64,000 nt of DNA from Pseudomonas sp. SID14000. Its GTDB lineage: Bacteria > Pseudomonadota > Gammaproteobacteria > Pseudomonadales > Pseudomonadaceae. Shown here one piece after another: positions 27,439 to 34,658 of the stretch. The first letter of the stretch is position 1. Each line of letters opens with the position of its first letter. Position numbers and translations under genes: made by a program. The notes under the pieces are model-generated. The model was not told the DNA's origin. It ran no database searches and saw nothing but the letters and a program-made list of their open reading frames with translations. The stretch covers positions 416,345 to 480,344 of the forward strand of contig NZ_NFZQ01000002.1 of the NCBI RefSeq assembly GCF_002165135.1. The letters are read 5' to 3'.

Positions 27439-28231
27439 TTGCGTGGCGGTGCTCACCGGCGCCAGCGGCGGCATCGGCCTGGAACTGGCCGACCAGCTGT
27501 GCAGCGCCGGCGCCCGGGTGCTGGCGGTAAGCCGGCAGCAGGGCAAGCTGGCCGAGCTGATGGCGCGCTACCCCGGGCAACTGCGTTGGCAGCAGGCCGA
27601 CTTGCGCAGCGCCGAAGGCCGCCGCGACGTACTGGAAGCGGCGCGGGCGATGGGTTGTTGCAACCTGTTGATCAACGCCGCCGGGGTCAACCGCTTCGCC
27701 TTGCTCGAACAGATGGACGAGGCGGCCCTGGACGAGTTGTTCGACCTGAACATCAAGGCTGCCGTGCAGCTCACCCGCTTGTGCCTGCCGTTGCTGCGCG
27801 AGCAGCCCAGTGCCCTGGTTGTGAACGTGGGCTCGATCTACGGCTCGATCGGCTACCCGGGCTATGCCACATACTGCGCCAGCAAGTTTGCCTTGCGCGG
27901 GTTTTCCGAGGCGCTGCGCCGCGAGCTGGCCGACACCTCGGTGAACGTCCTGTATGCCGCACCGCGCACCACCCGTACGTCGATGAACAGCAGCGCCGCA
28001 CAAGCCCTGAACCAGGCGCTGAAGGTAGGTGTCGATGACCCGCAGGATGTTGCCCGGGCGGTGCTCGACGCGGTGCAGGCCGAGCGCAACGAACTGTACC
28101 TGGGTTGGCCGGAAAAACTTTTCGTACGCCTGAACGGCATGCTGCCGGGTGTGGTCGACCGTGCCCTGCGCAAGCAACTGCCGCTGATCCGTCGCTACAG
28201 CACCTGGCACAGCAAGGAGTCGAGCAAATGA
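27425..28231 (+). CDS. Short-chain dehydrogenase/reductase
   Basis: A 268-residue classical SDR: cofactor motif TGASGGIG (residues 11-18), INAAG, catalytic S137, Y150 and K154 (YCASK). A Ser rather than Asp after the second strand (VLAVSRQ) with a following Arg favours NADP(H). The C-terminal extension (WPEKLFVRLNGMLPGVVDRAL) resembles SDRs that act on lipids or sit at the membrane surface. It overlaps the oxidase gene by 14 bp and the TPR gene by 4 bp. Probably reduces or oxidises a carbonyl in the pathway product. Confidence 0.92.
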   Translation: MRLPDCVAVLTGASGGIGLELADQLCSAGARVLAVSRQQGKLAELMARYPGQLRWQQADLRSAEGRRDVLEAARAMGCCNLLINAAGVNRFALLEQMDEAALDELFDLNIKAAVQLTRLCLPLLREQPSALVVNVGSIYGSIGYPGYATYCASKFALRGFSEALRRELADTSVNVLYAAPRTTRTSMNSSAAQALNQALKVGVDDPQDVARAVLDAVQAERNELYLGWPEKLFVRLNGMLPGVVDRALRKQLPLIRRYSTWHSKESSK

Positions 28232-28869
28232 AGCGTCTGATACTGGCCAGCCTGCTGGCCATCGCCCCATTCACCTGGGCCCTCGACCAGAACGGTACCC
28301 AGCAACTCAATGCCATCCAGCAGCGCTGGGCGGTGATCCGCTACAATCTGCCCGAAGCCCAGCGTGCCGGGGCGTTCGAGGCCCTGGCGGTACAGTCGGC
28401 GGCGCTGGTGCGCCAGCACCCGGGTTCGGCCGAGCCGCTGATCTGGGACGGCATCGTCAACAGCAGCTGGGCCGGTGCCACCGGCGGATTGGGCGCGCTG
28501 AGCAAAGTCAAGGCCGCCCGCGTCAGCCTGGAAAAGGCCCTGGCCGTGGACCCCAAGGCGCTGCAGGGCTCGGCCTACACCAGCCTGGGTGCGCTGTACG
28601 ACCAGGTGCCCGGCTGGCCGCTGAGCTTCGGCGACCAGGCCAAGGCCGAGGCCATGCTGCGCCAGGCGTTGGCGATCAACCCTGACGGTATCGACAGCAA
28701 CTACTTCTGGGCCGATCATCTGTACCGGCAGAACCGCTACGACGAAGCCCGCGCCGCTTTGCAAAAGGCGTTGCAGGCACCGCCCCGGCCCGGGCGGGAA
28801 CTGGCCGACCAGGGCCGGCGCGGTGAAATCGATGCTTTACTCAAAGCGATCAGGGACAAACAGGACTGA
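28228..28869 (+). CDS. Periplasmic TPR-repeat protein
   Basis: A 213-residue protein with a clear signal peptide (MKRLILASLLAIAPFTWA) and no lipobox. At least two TPR-like helix pairs are present (ARVSLEKALAVDPKALQGSAY and YDEARAALQKALQ), with an intervening AKAEAMLRQALAINPDG. Expected to sit in the periplasm as a protein-protein scaffold. Its position between biosynthesis genes and a two-component system suggests it could present the product or a signal to the sensor kinase (inference). ATG at 28228 overlaps the SDR stop; AAGGAG is upstream. Confidence 0.85.
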   Translation: MKRLILASLLAIAPFTWALDQNGTQQLNAIQQRWAVIRYNLPEAQRAGAFEALAVQSAALVRQHPGSAEPLIWDGIVNSSWAGATGGLGALSKVKAARVSLEKALAVDPKALQGSAYTSLGALYDQVPGWPLSFGDQAKAEAMLRQALAINPDGIDSNYFWADHLYRQNRYDEARAALQKALQAPPRPGRELADQGRRGEIDALLKAIRDKQD

Positions 28870-28871
28870 GC

Positions 28872-29534
28872 ATGCGCCTGCTGCTAATAGAAGACGATGC
28901 CGCATTGGGGGAGGGTATCTGTGACGGCCTGCGCCGCGAGGGCTACACCCTCGACTGGCTGCAGGATGGCGCCAGCGCCTTGCATGCCCTGTGCCACGAG
29001 GAGTTCGACCTGGCCGTCCTCGACCTGGGCTTGCCCCGTCTGGACGGCATCGAGCTGCTGCGGCGCTTGCGCGCAGCCGGGAAGAGCCTGCCGGTGCTGG
29101 TGCTGACCGCCCGCGACGCCACCGACGACCGCATCGCCGGGCTGGACGCAGGCGCCGACGACTACCTGGTGAAACCCTTCGACCTCAACGAACTCAAGGC
29201 CCGCTTGCGGGCCCTGCTGCGGCGCAGCAGCGGCCGCGCCCAGGTGCTGATAGAGCATGCCGGGGTGTGTCTGGACCCGGTCAGCCAGCAGGTGCGGTAC
29301 CTGGGCCAGCCGGTGGTGCTCACGCCCAAGGAATACCTGTTGCTGCACGAGTTGCTGGCCCAGCCGGGCAAGGTGTTCACCCGCGAGCGGTTGACCCAGT
29401 TGCTGTATGGCTGGGATGAAGAGCCGGAGAGCAATACCCTGGAAGTGAACATCTACCACCTGCGCAAAAAGCTGTTCAACGGCCTGATTCGTACCGTACG
29501 CGGGATCGGCTATCTGGTGGAAGTCAAGGCATGA
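28872..29534 (+). CDS. OmpR-family response regulator (QseB/PmrA-like)
   Basis: A 220-residue regulator: receiver domain with acidic pocket E7/D8/D9, phosphoacceptor D51 (LAVLDLGLPRLDG) and K101 region (DDYLVKPFDLNEL), then a winged helix (ERLTQLLYGWDEEPESNTLEVNIYHLRKKL) typical of the PmrA/QseB branch. Two bases after the TPR stop and overlapping the kinase by 4 bp. Regulators of this branch bind 11-bp-spaced direct repeats, matching the box at 24550-24566 before the first gene of the operon, so positive autoregulation is likely. Confidence 0.95.
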   Translation: MRLLLIEDDAALGEGICDGLRREGYTLDWLQDGASALHALCHEEFDLAVLDLGLPRLDGIELLRRLRAAGKSLPVLVLTARDATDDRIAGLDAGADDYLVKPFDLNELKARLRALLRRSSGRAQVLIEHAGVCLDPVSQQVRYLGQPVVLTPKEYLLLHELLAQPGKVFTRERLTQLLYGWDEEPESNTLEVNIYHLRKKLFNGLIRTVRGIGYLVEVKA

Positions 29535-30898
29535 GTTCGCTGCGTCAACGCACCTTATGGCGGGTGATGCTGCTGTTGCTTGGCGGCAGCGGATTACTGG
29601 CGCTGTATAACTACCACGACAGTCGCCACGAAATTAACGAGGTGTACGATGCCCACCTGGCGCAGAACGCGCGGCTGCTGCAGGGCATCATGAGCCTGCC
29701 GGTGCAGGGACAGAGCCGTGACGAGTTGTACCGCGCCTTCGACGAGGCCTTGAGCAAGGCCGGGCACGTTGGGGTGGGGCACCGCTACGAGAGCAAGCTG
29801 GCCTTCCAGGTGTGGGCCGATGACGAAGGGTTGCTGGTACACACGCCCAGCGCCCCGCAACTGGGGCAGCCACCTCGGGCGCCGGGGTTTGCCGACGTGG
29901 TGGTGGATGGGCGTCGTTGGCGCAGTTTCGTCTTGCCGGTGCCGGAAAAACAGTGGGTGATCTGGGTGGGCGAGCGCAACGACGTGCGTGACGACCTGAT
30001 CGAACGCATCGTGCGGCACACGCTGTTGCCATTCCTGTTCGGCAGCCTGGCCCTGGCCTTGCTGGTTTGGGCGGCCATTGGCTGGGGGCTGCGGCCTTTG
30101 CAGAACATGGCCAGGGTGATCCGCGCCCGCCACGCTGAGTCGCTCGAGCCGTTGCAACTGGTACCGCTGCCGAAGGAACTGGAACCGATGCAGGCGGCGA
30201 TCAACCGGCTGCTCGGGCAGATCGACGACCTGCTGCGTCGCGAGCACCGCTTCATCGCCGATGCCGCCCACGAGATGCGCACGCCCTTGGCCATTCTGCG
30301 CCTGCATGCGCAGAACGCCCTCAATGCAGCCAGCGCGGCCGAGCGGGACAAGTCTCTGCAGTTCCTGATGGGCGGTGTCGATCGCCTTGCCCGGGTGGTC
30401 AACCAGCTGTTGACCCTGGCCCGCCTGGAGCCGCGACCAGGTCGGCGTGACTGGCCGCGGGTGGACCTGGAGGGTGTAGTGGCCGAGACCCTGGCCGAGT
30501 TGACCCCATGGATTCTGGAGCGCGGGCTGGAGCCTTCGCTGGACATCGTAGCAGGTGACTATCACGTGCACACCGACGCCAGCGCGCTGGGCATTGCCCT
30601 GCAGAACCTGGTGACCAACGCCGTGGACCACTCGCCGGCGGGCGGCCGGGTCACCGTGACGCTGCAGCGCGAAGGGCAGGCCCTGCTGGTCAGCGTCGAC
30701 GACGAAGGGCCGGGCATCGCCGTGGCCGACCAGCAGCGGGTGTTCGAGCGCTTCTACAGCAAGGGCTCGACCAATGGCGCGGGGCTGGGGTTGTCGATCG
30801 TCAACACCATCATGACGCACCTGGGTGGCAGCGTGCAGTTGCGCAACCAGCAGCCGCACGGGTTGCGCGCGACCCTGCGCCTGCCCGTGGGACCCTGA
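29531..30898 (+). CDS. Sensor histidine kinase (QseC/PmrB-like)
   Basis: A 455-residue membrane kinase: TM1 (about residues 13-28), a periplasmic sensor of about 135 residues of the type found at the N-terminus of QseC-like kinases, TM2 (LLPFLFGSLALALLVWAAIGWG), HAMP, phosphoacceptor H247 (FIADAAHEMRTP), N box (LVTNAVDHSPAGG), G1 (DEGPGIA), F (FERFYSKG) and G2 (GAGLGLSIV). It should phosphorylate the regulator encoded just upstream. It closes the operon. The periplasmic location of its sensor and the neighbouring periplasmic TPR protein suggest detection of an envelope signal. Confidence 0.95.
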   Translation: MSSLRQRTLWRVMLLLLGGSGLLALYNYHDSRHEINEVYDAHLAQNARLLQGIMSLPVQGQSRDELYRAFDEALSKAGHVGVGHRYESKLAFQVWADDEGLLVHTPSAPQLGQPPRAPGFADVVVDGRRWRSFVLPVPEKQWVIWVGERNDVRDDLIERIVRHTLLPFLFGSLALALLVWAAIGWGLRPLQNMARVIRARHAESLEPLQLVPLPKELEPMQAAINRLLGQIDDLLRREHRFIADAAHEMRTPLAILRLHAQNALNAASAAERDKSLQFLMGGVDRLARVVNQLLTLARLEPRPGRRDWPRVDLEGVVAETLAELTPWILERGLEPSLDIVAGDYHVHTDASALGIALQNLVTNAVDHSPAGGRVTVTLQREGQALLVSVDDEGPGIAVADQQRVFERFYSKGSTNGAGLGLSIVNTIMTHLGGSVQLRNQQPHGLRATLRLPVGP

Positions 30899-30904
30899 AC
30901 GTTG

Positions 30905-31291
30905 CTAGTGTTTCTGGGCGATCTGGATCAGGTTACCGCAGGTGTCATCGAACACTGCTACGGTGACGGGCCCCATGGCGGTCGGTGGCTGGGTGAACTG
31001 CACGCCCGCTGCGCACAGCCGGGTGTATTCGGCCTGAATGTCACGCACGCCGAACGAGGTGGCGGGAATACCGTCCTGCTTGAGTACGGTCTTGTATTGC
31101 TTGGCGGCCGGGTGCACATCCGGTTCGAGCAGCAGCTCGACGCCGTTGGGGTCGTTGGGGGAGGTGAGGGTCAGCCAGCGGTGTCGGCCCATGGGGATGT
31201 CGTGCTTGGGCTCGAAACCGAGTACGTGGTGGTAGAAAGCCAAGGCTTTGGCCTGGTCGTCGACGAGGATGCTGGTGACTATGATCTTCAT
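30905..31291 (-). CDS. VOC-family protein (glyoxalase/bleomycin-resistance-like)
   Basis: A 128-residue VOC protein starting at ATG 31291 (MKIIVTSILVDDQ). It has the YhhJ/PhnB-like form with LAFYHHVLGFEPKHD in the first module and GPVTVAVFDDTCGNLIQI in the second. Canonical metal ligands are not obvious (no HxD at the first strand), so it may bind rather than convert its ligand. Convergent with and 6 bp from the sensor kinase, but not part of that operon. Many homologues are annotated as lactoylglutathione-lyase-like with no proven substrate. Confidence 0.85.
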   Translation of the reverse strand: MKIIVTSILVDDQAKALAFYHHVLGFEPKHDIPMGRHRWLTLTSPNDPNGVELLLEPDVHPAAKQYKTVLKQDGIPATSFGVRDIQAEYTRLCAAGVQFTQPPTAMGPVTVAVFDDTCGNLIQIAQKH

Positions 31292-31352
31292 GAACGCACA
31301 CCGTATGCCTGGAGCCGTTGAGTACCAGTAAAGACAATCAGGGGCATTTGGC

Positions 31353-31376
31353 CAGGGGAGCGGGTTCACTCGCGAA
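31353..31376. repeat. Single REP unit
   Basis: One copy of the GGGAGCGGGTTCACTCGCGAA subtype between the VOC gene and the small acidic protein gene. Confidence 0.6.
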
Positions 31377-31492
31377 CAATGCAACGCGATCCGACAGCAT
31401 TTCTCTTCACGGTCAAAGTTCCAGATGGGTTGGTGGCGATGGGGGCTGTAGCGTTGATCGGGCAATACCACCTAACCCAAGGAGTGAACCCC

Positions 31493-31678
31493 ATGCAAGA
31501 AGAACCCAAGAACCAACCGGACGACACCCTCGACCACGAACACCTTGAAAATGCAGAACCGCAGGTAACGTTGTCCAGGCGCAAGCGCGGTATAGGGCCA
31601 GTCGTCGGCATGCCCTGTGCGCCAGGGTACAAACTGATCGGTGATGACTGTGTAATCGCGAACATCGATTTCGAGTGA
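31493..31678 (+). CDS. Small acidic hypothetical protein
   Basis: A 61-residue protein beginning at ATG 31493 with AAGGAG seven to eight bases upstream. The N-terminal half is strongly acidic (QPDDTLDHEHLENAEP). The middle holds a basic patch (SRRKRG), and the tail has two cysteines in CAPGYKLIGDDCV. No family recognised. Upstream in-frame codons exist but the ribosome site favours this start. The gene ends five bases before the 23-G tract. Confidence 0.65.
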   Translation: MQEEPKNQPDDTLDHEHLENAEPQVTLSRRKRGIGPVVGMPCAPGYKLIGDDCVIANIDFE

Positions 31679-31683
31679 AGCAA

Positions 31684-31706
31684 GGGGGGGGGGGGGGGGG
31701 GGGGGG
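31684..31706 (+). repeat. Homopolymer of 23 guanines
   Basis: An uninterrupted run of 23 G between the stop of the small acidic gene and the LysR gene, about 135 bp upstream of the latter. Such tracts slip during replication and can form G-quadruplexes. The exact length may also be a sequencing or assembly artefact. Confidence 0.9.
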
Positions 31707-31842
31707 CGCACGGCGTCCCCTCGTAAAAACCTGCTCAGGCCATAGGTAAATCCTTCATTACCCAGCCCCCGCCCACCCGCTGCCAAGGGTAAAGTGTCAG
31801 GCATGATCCCAGCGCGCCCAGACCGGCGTCAGAGAGGTGCCC

Positions 31843-32748
31843 GTGGCGGCCTACACATTGCGACAACTCAAGTACTTCGTCACCACTGTGGAGGCCGGCA
31901 GCGTGGCCGAGGCTTCACGTCAGCTGTACATCGCCCAGCCTTCCATCTCCACGGCCATCAAGAGCCTGGAGGAGAGCTTCGGCGTGCAGCTGTTCATCCG
32001 CCACCATGCTCAGGGCGTCTCGCTGACGCCCAGCGGCAAGCGCTTCTATGCCAAGACCAAGTCGTTGCTGCAGATGGCCCACGAATTCGAGCAGAACGCC
32101 CTGGCCGACAACGATACCGTGGCCGGGCAAATCGACATCGGCTGCTTCGAAACGGTGGCACCGCTGTACCTGCCACGCCTGATTGCCGGCTTTCGCCAGC
32201 GTTACCCGGGGGTGGATATCCGCCTGCGCGACGGCGAGCAGCAGGACCTGATCCAGGGCCTGACTGCCGGTACCTTCGACCTGGCGTTTCTCTACGACCA
32301 TGACCTGGACGGTACCATCGAGGCCGAGCCGTTGATGCCGCCGCAGAAGCCCTATGTACTGCTGCCTGAGAATCACCGCTTCGCCGGCCAGGCCCAGGTA
32401 TCGCTGCGCGACCTGTGCCCGGAGCCGATGATCCTGCTGGACGTGGCCCCCAGCCGTACCTACTTCGTCAGCCTGTTCAACGAAATGGGCCTGACGCCCA
32501 ACATCGTCTTCAGCTCGCCGTCGATCGAGATGGTGCGCGGCATGGTCGGGCAGGGCTTCGGCTTTTCGCTGCTGGTGACGCGGCCGCATTCGGAGTACAC
32601 CTACGACGGGCAACGCCTGGCCATGCTGGATATCGCCGAGCCAGTGGCGCTGTCAGGGTTGGCGGCGGCGTGGTTGAAACGGGTGCAACTGACCAAGCCG
32701 GCGCAGTTGTTCGTCGAGTTTTGCCGGGAAGAACTGGCCAAGTTCTGA
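31843..32748 (+). CDS. LysR-family transcriptional regulator
   Basis: A 301-residue LysR regulator: winged HTH at residues about 1-60 (LRQLKYFVTTVEAGSVAEASRQLYIAQPS...), linker helix, and a periplasmic-binding-protein-like effector domain (IDIGCFETVAPLYLPRLIAGF, LAFLYDHDLDG). Starts at GTG 31843, five bases after AGAGAGG; a GTG at 31837 is possible. There is no divergent partner gene, which is unusual for LysR proteins and leaves the target open. The closest visible neighbour upstream is the G23 tract. It ends in a hairpin shared with the convergent gene. Confidence 0.92.
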   Translation: MAAYTLRQLKYFVTTVEAGSVAEASRQLYIAQPSISTAIKSLEESFGVQLFIRHHAQGVSLTPSGKRFYAKTKSLLQMAHEFEQNALADNDTVAGQIDIGCFETVAPLYLPRLIAGFRQRYPGVDIRLRDGEQQDLIQGLTAGTFDLAFLYDHDLDGTIEAEPLMPPQKPYVLLPENHRFAGQAQVSLRDLCPEPMILLDVAPSRTYFVSLFNEMGLTPNIVFSSPSIEMVRGMVGQGFGFSLLVTRPHSEYTYDGQRLAMLDIAEPVALSGLAAAWLKRVQLTKPAQLFVEFCREELAKF

Positions 32749-32752
32749 AACG

Positions 32753-32791
32753 GGCACGCCATGCATTCTCCTGCCGAGGCATGGCGTGCCT
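32753..32791. terminator. Hairpin between convergent genes
   Basis: An inverted repeat GGCACGCCATGC ... GCATGGCGTGCC with a loop of about 14 nt lies between the LysR gene and the convergent glycine-zipper gene. There is no U-run, so termination is plausible but not certain. Confidence 0.55.
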
Positions 32792-32796
32792 GCTGA

Positions 32797-33270
32797 TCAG
32801 GGGTTGACCTGGTAGCCGCGACCTTGCAGGCAGCCGGCGTAGGCACTGGCATGGGCCTGTGCTTTCGCTTCGTCCTGGCCGCGCCGGTCCTGACGGCGAT
32901 CCTGACGCTGGCGCATGCCACCGACCGCAGCACCGGCAGCGGCCACTTCGCCGGCGCGGTTCTGCCGGTATTGCTCCTTGGCATCGTCACCGACCCGGTC
33001 ATACAGCTCGTCGTGCTGGTTGCCGCGCACCTGCGCGCCTGCCGCACCGGCAACCGCGCCAGCGGCGGCACCGCGTACGCGGCCACCGACATGTGGGTCG
33101 CTGGAGGTCGCGGCACTGTTCGCGGCATTGGTCGCGACGGTATTGCAATCATTGATATCCATTTGCATCTGCTGGCTGCTCTGGCCCTTGAGCGGTACCA
33201 CCGACTGCGCCTGGGCCGCCGATGCCGCGCACAGCAGCACCAGCAGGTAACTCCACGTGAACGTACGCAT
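32797..33270 (-). CDS. Secreted or periplasmic glycine-zipper protein
   Basis: A 157-residue protein with a signal peptide (MRTFTWSYLLVLLCAASAAQA). A glycine-zipper stretch (GGRVRGAAAGAVAGAAGAQV, about residues 62-81) could insert into or associate with membranes, as in YMGG/YmgG-like and Rick_17kDa-type proteins. A charged, low-complexity region follows (RQRQDRRQDRRGQDEAKAQA). Two cysteines (DCN near the N-terminus and GCLQG near the C-terminus) could form a disulfide. No lipobox. Function unknown; relatives often affect envelope stress or biofilm. Confidence 0.8.
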   Translation of the reverse strand: MRTFTWSYLLVLLCAASAAQAQSVVPLKGQSSQQMQMDINDCNTVATNAANSAATSSDPHVGGRVRGAAAGAVAGAAGAQVRGNQHDELYDRVGDDAKEQYRQNRAGEVAAAGAAVGGMRQRQDRRQDRRGQDEAKAQAHASAYAGCLQGRGYQVNP

Positions 33271-33420
33271 GGCAAACCTCCAGCGGGTGGGGATCCCGTT
33301 TCACAGGATAGTTCTCTTTGCTGTCGATGATGGCAGTTTTGCCGGGATGGTCTAAACCGGATATCAAACGTGGTTCGCCTGCGTATCACGGCGTGAATCC
33401 GGGCTACCTGTGGAAACCCC

Positions 33421-34017
33421 ATGAGCCAGACCCAGCAGCTGATCATCTGTGAGTACTGTGACACGGTGTACCACCGTGCGCCGTTGCTCAAGCACCAGCG
33501 CGCCCTTTGCCCGCGCTGTGGCGGCGTGCTGTACCGGCACACATCGTTGACCGTGCAGCAGCGGCTGGCCCTGAGTGTGACGGGGGGCATCCTGCTGGTT
33601 TTCGCCAACTTCTACCCGGTGATGACCATCGGCATGCAAGGGCTGACCCACTCGGCGACATTATGGGACTCGGTACAGATTCTCAGCCACGGCAGTATCA
33701 CCTTCATCGCCCTGGTCATGGCCTTGGCGATCATCTTTGCGCCAGTGCTGCAGATTACCGTGTTGTGCTGGCTATTGAGTTTCGCTCTGGCTGGCCAGCG
33801 CGCTCCCGGGTTTGCCCTGTGCATGCGCAGCCTGGAGAGCCTGCGGCCGTGGAGCATGCTGGAGGTGTGCCTGCTGGGGGCGATGGTGGCGGTGATCAAG
33901 CTGGCGGGGTTGCTCGATGTGATCCCCGGCATCGGCCTGTTGGCCCTGGCCGCGCTGAGCATGCTGATCATCCATATCGCCGGCAAGGACATCCGCGACT
34001 TGTGGGAGCAGGTATGA
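33421..34017 (+). CDS. pqiA: PqiA-like inner-membrane protein (first half)
   Basis: A 198-residue PqiA-domain protein: an N-terminal zinc-ribbon-like pair (CEYCDTVYH and CPRCGGVLY) followed by four predicted transmembrane helices. E. coli PqiA is one polypeptide with two such domains; here they are split over two genes, the second starting within the stop of this one (ATGA). Together with PqiB and PqiC the products form an MCE-type intermembrane lipid-transport system that protects the envelope. Confidence 0.9.
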   Translation: MSQTQQLIICEYCDTVYHRAPLLKHQRALCPRCGGVLYRHTSLTVQQRLALSVTGGILLVFANFYPVMTIGMQGLTHSATLWDSVQILSHGSITFIALVMALAIIFAPVLQITVLCWLLSFALAGQRAPGFALCMRSLESLRPWSMLEVCLLGAMVAVIKLAGLLDVIPGIGLLALAALSMLIIHIAGKDIRDLWEQV

Positions 34018-34658
34018 ATACCCCGGCCAAGGCCGACGACCTGGGCCTGTGCCTGTGCCATGGTTGCGGTCAGGCCTGCGAACTGGGCAGCGGCGCGCGC
34101 ACCTGCGACCGCTGTGGTGCTGCCATTCACCGGCGCAAGGCCAATGCCATCAGCCGCGGCTGGGCGTTTCTGCTGGCGGCGCTGATTTTCTACATCCCCG
34201 CCAACCTGCTACCGGTGATGCACACCGAAATGCTCGGCAGCGGCAGCGCAAGCACCATTGGCGGTGGTGTGCTGGAGTTCTGGGAGGCCGGCGCCTGGGA
34301 CATTGCGCTGATCATTTTCATCGCCAGTGTGGGCGTGCCGGCCATCAAGTTCTTCTCGCTCGGCCTGTTGCTCTTCACCGCCCAGCGCGGTTCCGCCTGG
34401 GCCTGCCGGCAGCGCTCGCAGTTGTACCGCTTCGTCGAGCTGATCGGTTACTGGTCGATGCTCGATGTGATGGTGGTGGCACTGGTGGCGGCGCTGGTGC
34501 AACTGCACGGGCTGGGTACCATCGAGCCGCGGGTGGGCATCCTGTTTTTCGGCATGGTGGTGGTACTGACCATGTTTTCTGCGATGAGCTTCGACCCACG
34601 CCTGATCTGGGATAGCCGTGCCAACGAGGGAGGCCGTACTGATGGTGCAACAGACTGA
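34014..34658 (+). CDS. pqiA: PqiA-like inner-membrane protein (second half)
   Basis: A 214-residue second PqiA-domain protein with its own cysteine pairs (CHGCGQAC and CDRCGAAIH) and four transmembrane helices (for example WAFLLAALIFYIPANLLPVM and VMVVALVAALVQL). Its ATG at 34014 overlaps the previous stop by 4 bp. Its end overlaps the start region of pqiB. It probably pairs with the upstream PqiA half to make the inner-membrane part of the Pqi complex. Confidence 0.9.
   Translation: MNTPAKADDLGLCLCHGCGQACELGSGARTCDRCGAAIHRRKANAISRGWAFLLAALIFYIPANLLPVMHTEMLGSGSASTIGGGVLEFWEAGAWDIALIIFIASVGVPAIKFFSLGLLLFTAQRGSAWACRQRSQLYRFVELIGYWSMLDVMVVALVAALVQLHGLGTIEPRVGILFFGMVVVLTMFSAMSFDPRLIWDSRANEGGRTDGATD

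Noticed and set aside
28228..28869. TPR protein as a TonB- or lipoprotein-type component
   Set aside because: The signal peptide has no lipobox cysteine and no TonB box is seen.
31472..31804. Minus-strand frame with a poly-proline run across the G tract
   Set aside because: The frame overlaps the better supported small acidic gene, and its proline run merely reflects the homopolymer.
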